The notes under the pieces are model-generated. The model was not told the DNA's origin. It saw only the letters and a program-made list of their open reading frames with translations, and searched no databases. A program made the position numbers and the translations under genes. A stretch of DNA of 13,392 bases, taken from assembly GCA_014360745.1 (NCBI GenBank), contig JACIWY010000054.1:1-13392 (forward strand). The letters are read 5' to 3'. The DNA is from Chloroflexota bacterium. Lineage in GTDB: Bacteria; Chloroflexota; Anaerolineae; UBA1429. Positions 1-6,141 of this stretch are shown piece after piece; position 1 is the first letter of the stretch; each line of letters starts with the position of its first letter.

Positions 1-113
1 CAAATGGCCCCTATCTCTTGCTCGCGGGTATCGCGGCCGTCTTTATCACCGTCGCAACCCTGTCCTTTGCCGCCCGATTCCCCTTCCCAAGAGAGTGCCT
101 GACTTATGGGTAA
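1..113 (+). CDS. C-terminal fragment of an integral membrane protein
   Basis: The gene enters from the left edge (first full codon at position 3) and ends at TAA 111-113, so about 36 residues are visible. They contain one hydrophobic helix, YLLLAGIAAVFITVATLSF, followed by a short polar tail with Arg and Glu, as expected for a last transmembrane segment with a short cytoplasmic end. A final helix of a major facilitator or similar multi-pass transporter would look like this, but the fragment is too short to assign a family. It converges on the flavoprotein gene that ends at 163. The continuous reading frame and hydrophobic pattern support it being real; the function is unknown. Confidence 0.5.
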   Translation, partial: NGPYLLLAGIAAVFITVATLSFAARFPFPRECLTYG

Positions 114-125
114 TCACCAGATTTT

Positions 126-141
126 CAAGAAAATTTTCTTG
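126..141. terminator. AT-rich perfect palindrome between convergent genes (possible bidirectional terminator)
   Basis: CAAGAAAATTTTCTTG is a perfect 16-bp palindrome in the 49-bp gap between two convergent genes. It is AT-rich against a GC-rich background, and a second inverted pair (ATTTTC 121-126 with GAAAAT 129-134) overlaps it. The position suits a bidirectional terminator. There is no GC-rich stem, so termination strength is doubtful and the call is an inference from location. Confidence 0.3.
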
Positions 142-162
142 CTTTCACCAGGCGCCGTGCGT

Positions 163-732
163 CTAGGATTCGACGTCCGACGAAGGCAGCCCGGCGAACC
201 ACTCGCCGGTGCGGCGCAGGATATCGGCTTTCATCTTTTGGTTCTGGCGGCGGACGGGGATCAGATCCACGACGTCAAAACCGATGATACGCAGCACCCT
301 TTCCAGGCTGACGCAGCAATTGGGCGCGCCGCCCCCTCCCCCGCCGGCGACACAAATGCCCACCGTGGGCTTGCCGGCGAGCCCCTCTTTGCCGCCCGGC
401 CCGGTGCCGATGCGACGCAGGCGATCGGTAAAGGCACGCATGCTCTCCGAAAGGTCGCCATAATAAACAGGGGTCACAAAGGCCACAGCGTCGGCGGCGC
501 GGATCTGCTCGACGATGGCGGCGAAATCATCCTCGATGATACAACGCCCCTCTCGACGGCAAAGCCCCCAGCCGTTCTCCTCACACTGGCGGCAACGTTC
601 GATCTGGCGGTGGGTCAAATAGACCTCGGCGGTCTCGCCGCCGGCGCTTTGTACACCTTCTAGGAACGCGCGCGCCGCGTTGGCGGTCTTGCCCTGTGGA
701 TTACGGCTGCCCAAGATGGCGACGGTCTTCAT
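163..732 (-). CDS. Flavodoxin-fold NAD(P)H-dependent FMN oxidoreductase (iron-sulfur flavoprotein-like)
   Basis: A 189-residue protein with the flavodoxin-like fold of the NADPH-dependent FMN reductase / iron-sulfur flavoprotein family. The N-terminal strand and phosphate loop (VAILGSRNPQGKTAN, residues 4-18) should bind FMN phosphate. TPVYYGDLSESMRAFTDR near the middle is the family's second flavin-contact segment. A third glycine-rich loop, GGGGGGAPNC, follows. Cysteines 47, 50, 58 and 64 form CX2CX7CX5C ahead of an acidic IIEDD, a position where relatives carry cysteine clusters that in some members bind an iron-sulfur centre. The start is fixed by AAGGAGG six bases upstream of ATG 732. 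It lies 47 bp downstream of the dehydrogenase gene and is probably co-transcribed. The electron partner and substrate cannot be told from sequence. Family assignment is firm, cluster binding is an inference. Confidence 0.85.
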   Translation of the reverse strand: MKTVAILGSRNPQGKTANAARAFLEGVQSAGGETAEVYLTHRQIERCRQCEENGWGLCRREGRCIIEDDFAAIVEQIRAADAVAFVTPVYYGDLSESMRAFTDRLRRIGTGPGGKEGLAGKPTVGICVAGGGGGGAPNCCVSLERVLRIIGFDVVDLIPVRRQNQKMKADILRRTGEWFAGLPSSDVES

Positions 733-779
733 CGTGTGCCTCCTTCCATTCGCGATGGTTTGCCTATACGACTAGAACC

Positions 780-1766
780 CTAGTATCCTTGATGTAAATC
801 CACCACACTCTGCAGCGGCTCGCCGCGGACAAAGCGCCCTAAATTGTCGCAAAAGATGCGCATATCGCGCCCTGCTCGCTGGGGCGAATTACCGGCGATA
901 TGCGGGGTAATGAGCACATTGTCCATGCGCCATAGCGGGCTCTCGGCGGGCCAGGGTTCATCGGGCATGACATCCAGGCCGGCGCCGGCAATCCAACCCT
1001 CAACAAGGGCCCGTTCCAGGGCGTGGCCATCCACGACCTGGCCGCGCCCGACGTTGATGAGCCAGGCCGTAGGTTTCATGGCCCGCAATTGGGCCTCGCC
1101 AAAAGAGCCTGCCGTCTCGGGGGTGTGGGGCAGGATCAAGACCACGACGTCCGCCTCGGCGAGCAGGCGAGGGAGCCTCTCAGGGCCCCATACGGCCTCG
1201 ACGTGTTCGGGCGGCTGGCCAGGACGATTCTTGACACCGATGACGCGCATACCAAAAGCGGCGGCGCGGGCGGCGAGTGCTTGGCCAACGCCGCCCAACC
1301 CAACTATGCCCATGGTGAGGCCGCCGATCTCGGTGGGCGTGAGCGCCTGAGGGTGGGCCGAGAAGGCCGTACGATCCCAGTGATCCAAGCGCGCAGCCCG
1401 CACCAAGCCACGCGTGAGGGCAAGAAGAAGGGCCATGGCATGTTCGGCAAGCAAAGGGGCGACGCTTTCCCCCTTGCCGCAGGTCAAGATAAAATCGCGC
1501 TCGTACACCTCCGGGCAGAGGATCTCGTCGACGCCCGCGCTGGTGGTATGGATCCAGCGCGCCTTTTTAGCCGCACGGACGACTTGTTGGAAGATAGAGC
1601 CGCTGCCGCCGCCGAAGCTGCCGGCGACGATATCGGCATCGGCCAGCTCGGCGAGCAAGTTCTTCAAGTCACTGCTGTCGGCGACGACGATATGCAGCTC
1701 GGGCGCCTGAGCGTATAAACATTCGACGATACCGGGTGGAAAAGGCCGAGTGCTGACCAGCTTCAT
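780..1766 (-). CDS. D-2-hydroxyacid dehydrogenase, NAD(P)-dependent
   Basis: A 328-residue cytosolic enzyme of the D-isomer-specific 2-hydroxyacid dehydrogenase family, which interconverts 2-oxo acids and D-2-hydroxy acids. The substrate-domain loop SAGVD is at residues 76-80. The Rossmann nucleotide loop is GLGGVG at 156-161. The catalytic triad is complete: Arg241 in NVGRGQVVDG, Glu270 in DVMPDEPWP and His289 in ITPHIAGNSP. The second Rossmann strand ends in GVKNR with no acidic residue, which in this family usually goes with NADPH preference. Length is normal. GGAGG lies four bases before ATG 1766. It leads the two-gene unit with the flavoprotein and diverges from the DinB-like gene. Exact substrate (glyoxylate, hydroxypyruvate, branched 2-oxo acid) is not determinable here. 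Confidence 0.92.
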   Translation of the reverse strand: MKLVSTRPFPPGIVECLYAQAPELHIVVADSSDLKNLLAELADADIVAGSFGGGSGSIFQQVVRAAKKARWIHTTSAGVDEILCPEVYERDFILTCGKGESVAPLLAEHAMALLLALTRGLVRAARLDHWDRTAFSAHPQALTPTEIGGLTMGIVGLGGVGQALAARAAAFGMRVIGVKNRPGQPPEHVEAVWGPERLPRLLAEADVVVLILPHTPETAGSFGEAQLRAMKPTAWLINVGRGQVVDGHALERALVEGWIAGAGLDVMPDEPWPAESPLWRMDNVLITPHIAGNSPQRAGRDMRIFCDNLGRFVRGEPLQSVVDLHQGY

Positions 1767-1804
1767 CGGGCCTCCATAAAATGTGGGTATAAATGGCGCG
1801 GAGC

Positions 1805-1833
1805 ATTGTACCCGGTGCGACGTCGAGGGACAA
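1805..1833 (-). promoter_or_regulatory. Sigma-70-type promoter for the dehydrogenase gene
   Basis: On the minus strand, TTGTCC (1828-1833) and TACAAT (1805-1810) are separated by 17 bp, matching the -35 and -10 boxes at 4/6 and 5/6. Initiation would be near 1798, giving a leader of about 30 nt before ATG 1766 with its GGAGG site. It lies inside the divergent intergenic region, just before the proposed start of the DinB-like gene, so the two units may influence each other. Confidence 0.5.
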
Positions 1834-1861
1834 GAGCAAACGTAGACAAAAAGGGGGAGTC

Positions 1862-2338
1862 GTGTCTGACCATAGATCCATTACCGAGGCCGTCATCCGG
1901 CAGTTCGAGCGCCAGTGGAAGATGATGCAAGAGGCCATCGAGAACTGCCCCGACGAGGAGTGGTATAAGGGATGCACCCACTTTATGGTGCCCGCACGTC
2001 TGGCTTTTCACGCCATCCAAGCCGCCGATTTTCATCTGAGTGTGGCACCGGCCCGCTATGATTGGGGCCGCTTTGGCTTCGATTGGGAAGAGTGCGAGCC
2101 GACGGCTCTACCCAGCAGAGTGGATACGCTGGCCTTTTTGGATGAGGTGCGGGCCAAGATCGCCAGCAAGCTGGACGAGCTTGAGGATCGGGATCTGGCG
2201 GGGCCGGATACGCCGACAGGGTATTTCCCGACAATGGCAGACCATCTCGTTTACGTGTTACGCCATACGCAATATCATCTCGGCCAACTGGATGCCGAGC
2301 TGCATCGCAGGGGATTGCCTTCACCGCAGTGGCAATAG
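1862..2338 (+). CDS. DinB/YfiT-like four-helix metal-binding protein
   Basis: A 158-residue protein (from GTG 1862) with the DinB four-helix-bundle pattern. His50 (PARLAFHAIQAADFH), His135 and His139 (VLRHTQYHLGQLD) match the three-histidine metal site of the family. Relatives include DNA-damage-inducible proteins and metal-dependent thiol transferases; the reaction here is unknown. GTG 1862 is preferred because GGGGGAG stands just upstream (1853-1859) and the first DinB helix starts about 10 residues later. The SD spacing is tight. An in-frame ATG at 1793 would add 23 basic, low-complexity residues (KSKRRQKGG) and has no SD site. The gene diverges from the dehydrogenase and its stop is 19 bp from the converging adaptor gene, with no visible terminator between them. 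Family firm, start moderately sure. Confidence 0.8.
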   Translation: MSDHRSITEAVIRQFERQWKMMQEAIENCPDEEWYKGCTHFMVPARLAFHAIQAADFHLSVAPARYDWGRFGFDWEECEPTALPSRVDTLAFLDEVRAKIASKLDELEDRDLAGPDTPTGYFPTMADHLVYVLRHTQYHLGQLDAELHRRGLPSPQWQ

Positions 2339-2357
2339 GGTCGCGGCCGGTGGAAGG

Positions 2358-3572
2358 TCATTTAAAATAGACATCCGCCGGCATGCCCGATTTCAACAGC
2401 CCCTCGGCGTTAGGCACGCGGATCTGGACGACGTAAAACGTGTTGAGGCGTTCCTCGCGCGTGGCCACGTTGCGTGGGGTGAACTCGGGGCGATCGCCGA
2501 TGCGTATCACCCACCCGCGAAACGGGCGCTGTGGGAAGCTATCCACCAGGATACGAACCTCTTGCCCCAACGCCACCTGACCAATTCGATTTTCCGGCAC
2601 ATAAGCGTCCAGGGTCAATTCGCTCAGGTCGGCCACGGTGAGGATGGGCACCGTCGGTGCGGCGACCTCGCCGGGCCACAACATTTGCTCCAAGACGACG
2701 CCGTCCAACGGGCTGTGGAGGCTGAACGCGCTTAACCTGGCCCGCAATACGTTCGCCTGGGCTTCCGCCTGCCGCACTGCCGCCGTTGCCACGGCGATCT
2801 CTTGGGAGGTGGGGCGAGCCAACAGATCGGCCAATTGTGCCTCGGCCAGGGCCACTTGCGCCTCGGCGAGACGATAGCGGCCTTCAGCGGCGTTGGCCAC
2901 GGCGATGAGCCCCAACGGGCGCCGACGAAGGGCCTCTAGGTGGGCCAGCACGGCGCGAGCCGTTTCCAAATCCGCCTGGGCCGCTGCCAAATTCGCCTCT
3001 GCAGCTCGCACTTTCCAATCGGAGCCGCCCTGCTTTTCGCGATCGCGCAGGATGCGCTGAGCGGTCAGGTCGGCTTTGGCCCCCTCGACGGCCTGTTCGG
3101 CCAGGGCTACCCGCGTGCGCGCCTCGATGAGCTGCCGTCCCAGGTCTTGGGGGTTCTCAAGCGCGGCCTGAGCATTGCGCCAGGCGGACAGGGCGCCGTC
3201 TCGCTCGGCCCGCGCCACGGCTACCTGGGCCCGTGCGGCGGCGATCTCCTCGGTCATGGGGCCGGCTTGCACTGCGGCCAGGTCGGCCCGCGCCGCCTCT
3301 ACTGCGGCTTCGGCACGGGCCAGCTCCGACAATAACGGTTGAGCATCCAGCTCGACCAGCAGGTCCCCGCGTTGCACTTTATCTCCTTCCCGGGCATGTA
3401 CGGCCAAGATGCGCCCGCCTACCTCGCCGGCTATGCGCACCTTGCGCGCCCGCAACCTCCCAGAAGCCGTCAGGCCCGCTTCTGCTTGGACCTGCGCGGC
3501 GCCGCCGCTCGCCAAGACTAGCAACAGGGTTAACAAGCCGAGAACAGCTGCTATTTTGCTCCAGCTCTTCAT
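2358..3572 (-). CDS. HlyD/YbhG-type membrane fusion (adaptor) subunit of ABC exporter, copy 2
   Basis: A 404-residue adaptor. Residues 1-30 form a signal peptide or anchor (IAAVLGLLTLLLVLASGGAA). The first lipoyl-like half is around 38-78 (GRLRARKVRIAGEVGGRILAV). A long Ala/Glu/Arg-rich coiled-coil hairpin spans about 80-285 with repeated AEAxVxxAxADL motifs. The second lipoyl half is about 286-315 (SPLDGVVLEQMLWPGEVAAP), followed by a beta-barrel and FTPRNVATREER near 364-375, typical of YbhG-like adaptors. ATG 3572 is chosen because GAGGT precedes it and the signal peptide starts there. The frame stays open upstream to 3710, but those codons are AT-rich and lack an SD site. It is the last gene of the exporter cluster, 150 bp behind the other adaptor. 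It should link the exporter to the extracytoplasmic side; no outer-membrane channel gene is visible. Confidence 0.88.
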   Translation of the reverse strand: MKSWSKIAAVLGLLTLLLVLASGGAAQVQAEAGLTASGRLRARKVRIAGEVGGRILAVHAREGDKVQRGDLLVELDAQPLLSELARAEAAVEAARADLAAVQAGPMTEEIAAARAQVAVARAERDGALSAWRNAQAALENPQDLGRQLIEARTRVALAEQAVEGAKADLTAQRILRDREKQGGSDWKVRAAEANLAAAQADLETARAVLAHLEALRRRPLGLIAVANAAEGRYRLAEAQVALAEAQLADLLARPTSQEIAVATAAVRQAEAQANVLRARLSAFSLHSPLDGVVLEQMLWPGEVAAPTVPILTVADLSELTLDAYVPENRIGQVALGQEVRILVDSFPQRPFRGWVIRIGDRPEFTPRNVATREERLNTFYVVQIRVPNAEGLLKSGMPADVYFK

Positions 3573-3722
3573 AATTATTACCTCAAAAATGGCGATAAAT
3601 AGGACTTGGATGATGCAGATAAATACAGCTTGAGAGATTAACTTCTTTGCATAAAGAAAATCTACGCCATTTGTGTCCCGATGACATTTTCCTTCTCCGC
3701 GACATCCCATAGGATGTGGTGA
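3573..3722 (-). promoter_or_regulatory. AT-rich intergenic region between the two adaptor genes
   Basis: This 150-bp gap is much richer in A/T than its surroundings and is the largest gap in the cluster. It holds the GAGGT ribosome site for the downstream adaptor, a 6-bp-stem tetraloop hairpin right after the upstream stop (3702-3717, ACATCC/GGATGT, no T run) and two copies of GATAAATA (+ strand, 3594-3601 and 3618-3625) exactly 24 bp apart. An internal promoter is plausible, but I could not pick a convincing -35/-10 pair. Confidence 0.35.
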
Positions 3723-5111
3723 CTACTCCTCGATGAAGGTGGCATCGGCCGGCATGCCCGGCTTGAGCACTCCCTCCTCATTGGGCACCAGGACGGTCAC
3801 GGCAAAGACCAACGTAGCCCGCTCTTCCTGGGTGGTGACATTACGCGGCGTGAACTGGGCCTCCTCGGTGATATGCGTCACCCGGCCCATAAAGATACGC
3901 CCCGGGAAGCTATCCACACGAATCTCCACCGGCTGGCCTATATTCACCCGCCCGATATCGCCTTGGGGCACGTAAAGGGTGAGTGTCAGCTCACTCAGGT
4001 TGGCCAACTTCAGCAACGGAGCGCCAGGAGCCACTACCTCGCCCGGGTAAGCCAGAAGATCTAACACCGTGCCAGCAAGGGGCGCGATGAGGGTCAATCG
4101 CTCTTTCTGGGCCTGCAACGTCCGGACGGCCTCCTGGGCCTGATCTCGCCGAGCGCGCAAAGCGGCGAGTTGCTCCTCGGTGGCGCCGCGTTCCAGGCGT
4201 TGAAGCTGGGCCCGCGCCGCCTGTAATTGGGCCGCGGCCTGGTCTTGGGCGGCCACGGCTTTATCGTATTCGACTTGGAGATCCTGCGGCTTTTGTCGGC
4301 GCTCGTACAGGTGCGATAGCTTGGCCTCGAGGCCCTCTATCTGGGCTTGGGTAGCATTGATCGATACCCAGGTCTTCCACCAGGGAATATGCGCCAAGTG
4401 GGCATCGACGGGCACGCTGATATGCACTTCGCGATAGATCGGCCGACCGTCTGGCCCCTGGCCCACCGGCACCTGGATGTCCTTACCTTCGGGGCCGTAT
4501 TTATCGATCATGGCTTCGGCGTGATCCTTGGCGATGCGTTGATCGACTTCCAGGGCGGTCGCTGCCTCTAACCTGTGGCGCGTGGCCTCTAACTCGCCGC
4601 GCACGCCGGCGATCTCCAGATCGATCGCTTGCGGCTCTTGCAGCAACGCCAGTGTGTCTGACACCCCTTGCCGGGCGACGAGGAGCGCCGTTTCAGCCTG
4701 TGCGACCGCGGCACGAGCGGCGGCCAACTGCCCCGGGCGAGCGCCTGCTTCCGCTTGTGCCAGCGCCGCCTCGGCTACGGCCACGCCGGCCTGCGCCGCG
4801 GCGATCTGGGCGTCGAGCAGGGCGGCATCGAAACGGACCAGCACCTGGCCTTCCGCCACCATTTCGCCCTCTGCCACCTCGACGGCGAGAACACGCCCGC
4901 CCACCTCGCTGGCCAGATCGATAGTTCTGGCTTGAATGACGCCCGTGGAACTCAAGCTGCCCTCTGCCTCTCCCTGGGCTGGTAGAAGCGCATCGAGGGC
5001 TCTTTTGCCCACCCATGCATCCGCCCGATAGGCCAGAAGCACCATCGATAAGATCAGCAAGCCCACGCTTGCGGTGATCAGAGTCCGCCCGAGTCGTCTA
5101 TCTCTAACCAT
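3723..5111 (-). CDS. HlyD/YbhG-type membrane fusion (adaptor) subunit of ABC exporter, copy 1
   Basis: A 462-residue adaptor with an N-terminal membrane anchor (LITASVGLLILSMVLLAY, residues 11-28) after a basic stretch. The first lipoyl half is about 55-95 (ARTIDLASEVGGRVLAVEVA). The coiled coil runs about 97-340. The second lipoyl half is 341-370 (LIAPLAGTVLDLLAYPGEVV), then a beta-barrel and FTPRNVTTQEER (420-431). The C-terminal third is clearly related to the other adaptor (DSFPxRxFxGxV, VPNxEGxLKxGMPAD). The coiled coil is interrupted at about 203-250 by a Gly/Pro-rich and aromatic segment (KYGPEGKD, HIPWWKTWV) near the hairpin tip, absent from the other copy. An SD-like GGAG is eight bases before ATG 5111. 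It follows the second ATPase gene by 52 bp. It should be the extracytoplasmic partner of the permeases. Confidence 0.9.
   Translation of the reverse strand: MVRDRRLGRTLITASVGLLILSMVLLAYRADAWVGKRALDALLPAQGEAEGSLSSTGVIQARTIDLASEVGGRVLAVEVAEGEMVAEGQVLVRFDAALLDAQIAAAQAGVAVAEAALAQAEAGARPGQLAAARAAVAQAETALLVARQGVSDTLALLQEPQAIDLEIAGVRGELEATRHRLEAATALEVDQRIAKDHAEAMIDKYGPEGKDIQVPVGQGPDGRPIYREVHISVPVDAHLAHIPWWKTWVSINATQAQIEGLEAKLSHLYERRQKPQDLQVEYDKAVAAQDQAAAQLQAARAQLQRLERGATEEQLAALRARRDQAQEAVRTLQAQKERLTLIAPLAGTVLDLLAYPGEVVAPGAPLLKLANLSELTLTLYVPQGDIGRVNIGQPVEIRVDSFPGRIFMGRVTHITEEAQFTPRNVTTQEERATLVFAVTVLVPNEEGVLKPGMPADATFIEE
3980..3997. promoter_or_regulatory. Intragenic near-copy of the tetR operator
   Basis: TGAGTGTCAGCTCACTCA matches the palindrome in front of tetR at 15 of 18 positions and keeps the TGAGTG-N6-CACTCA spacing. 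It lies inside the first adaptor gene, over codons for the conserved LSELTL peptide, so protein constraint may explain it. Listed because arms and spacing are identical; binding is speculative. Confidence 0.25.
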
Positions 5112-5163
5112 AGGTCTCGCTCCAAATATGCTTCCATCTTTTATGCACTCAAAAACCCCTATA

Positions 5164-6141
5164 TTATTGTTCTTTGGGCTCGCTCACGGCCGAGATGAAC
5201 ACATCTTCCAACGTCGGCGCAATCCACGAGATCGAATGCACACCGATCCCCTCTTTTTCCAAGAACGCGCTCAACGCGCTTCGCCAAGCATCGGCCTCTG
5301 GGACAACGACGTGCACCTGGGCGCCATAGAGGGCCACCTCGCTCAACGGGAAGCGCCCCCTCTCCTTCGCCCGCAGCAAGGCGCGCAGCGCGGCCTGAGG
5401 GGCCGGGGTGTCGATCTCTAATACCTGGCCGTGCATGGCGATCTCCTTGAGCCGGTCGGGCGTGTCCAGCGCGATGAGGCGTCCTCGATGGATGAACCCT
5501 ACCCGTTGGCACAGCTCCGCTTCATCCATATAGTGGGTGGTCACCAAAATGGTCACCCCACGCTCCGCCATGGCGTAGATCAACTCCCAAAACTCCCGTC
5601 GGCTGATGGGGTCTACGCCGGCGGTCGGCTCGTCCAAAAAGAGCACCTCGGGATGGTGAACGATGGCGCAGCCCAGCGCCAAACGTTGTTTCCATCCCCC
5701 CGACAGATTGGCGGTCAACTCGTGACGGCGCTCGCTCAGCCCGGCCATGGCCAGGATCTCCTCCTGACGCTCCTTCAAGGCGCGGCCCGACAGCCCATAG
5801 GCCCGCCCGTAGAAGCGGATGTTCTCCAGCGCCGTCAAATCCTTGTACAAAGTAAAAAGCTGTGACATATAGCCCACGCGGGCTTGCATGGCCTTGGGTT
5901 CGCGCGCCGGGTCGTAGCCCAACACACGGCAATGCCCCGATGTCGGCTTGAGCAGGCCCAAGAGGATGCGGATCGTGGTCGTTTTGCCGGCGCCGTTGGG
6001 TCCCAGCCAGCCGTACACCTCGCCACGCTGCACGGTAAAGCTCACTTCGTCCACGGCGACGAAATCGCCAAAACGTTTGGTCAGCTTTTCCACCACAATG
6101 GGAGGCTCGGACGCTTTTCCCTTGGCTCCACCGGGCATCAT
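5164..6141 (-). CDS. ABC exporter ATPase, C-terminal-YbhF-like half
   Basis: A 325-residue ATP-binding subunit of an ABC-2-type exporter with all catalytic motifs. Walker A is GPNGAGKTT (47-55), the Q-loop Gln94 is in GYMSQLFTLY, the signature is LSGGW (146-150), Walker B is VLFLDE (166-171) and the switch histidine is His203 in VTTHYMDEAE. The 90 or so C-terminal residues form an accessory domain ending in LEDVFISAV, common in drug-exporter ATPases. ATG 6141 overlaps the previous gene's stop (ATGA) and has AGGAG eight bases upstream, so translation is probably coupled. The frame is open further upstream, but that stretch is antisense-frame noise inside the first ATPase. It corresponds to the second half of E. 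coli YbhF and should pair with the preceding ATPase. Substrate unknown. Confidence 0.93.
   Translation of the reverse strand: MMPGGAKGKASEPPIVVEKLTKRFGDFVAVDEVSFTVQRGEVYGWLGPNGAGKTTTIRILLGLLKPTSGHCRVLGYDPAREPKAMQARVGYMSQLFTLYKDLTALENIRFYGRAYGLSGRALKERQEEILAMAGLSERRHELTANLSGGWKQRLALGCAIVHHPEVLFLDEPTAGVDPISRREFWELIYAMAERGVTILVTTHYMDEAELCQRVGFIHRGRLIALDTPDRLKEIAMHGQVLEIDTPAPQAALRALLRAKERGRFPLSEVALYGAQVHVVVPEADAWRSALSAFLEKEGIGVHSISWIAPTLEDVFISAVSEPKEQ

Noticed and set aside
2339..2357. Terminator between the convergent DinB-like and adaptor genes
   Set aside because: Only 19 bp with no hairpin plus T run on either strand.
3573..3710. 46-residue N-terminal extension of the second adaptor
   Set aside because: No ribosome site at 3710 and AT-rich composition. 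The signal peptide and GAGGT site mark ATG 3572 as the start.
4582..4985. Several + strand open frames opposite the adaptor and ATPase genes
   Set aside because: They are Ala/Arg/Pro-rich mirror frames caused by high GC and lack ribosome sites and recognisable motifs.
5112..5163. Internal promoter between the second ATPase and first adaptor
   Set aside because: A TTGAGT-like -35 exists on the minus strand at roughly correct spacing, but the paired -10 (ATATTT) is poor. It was not strong enough to list.
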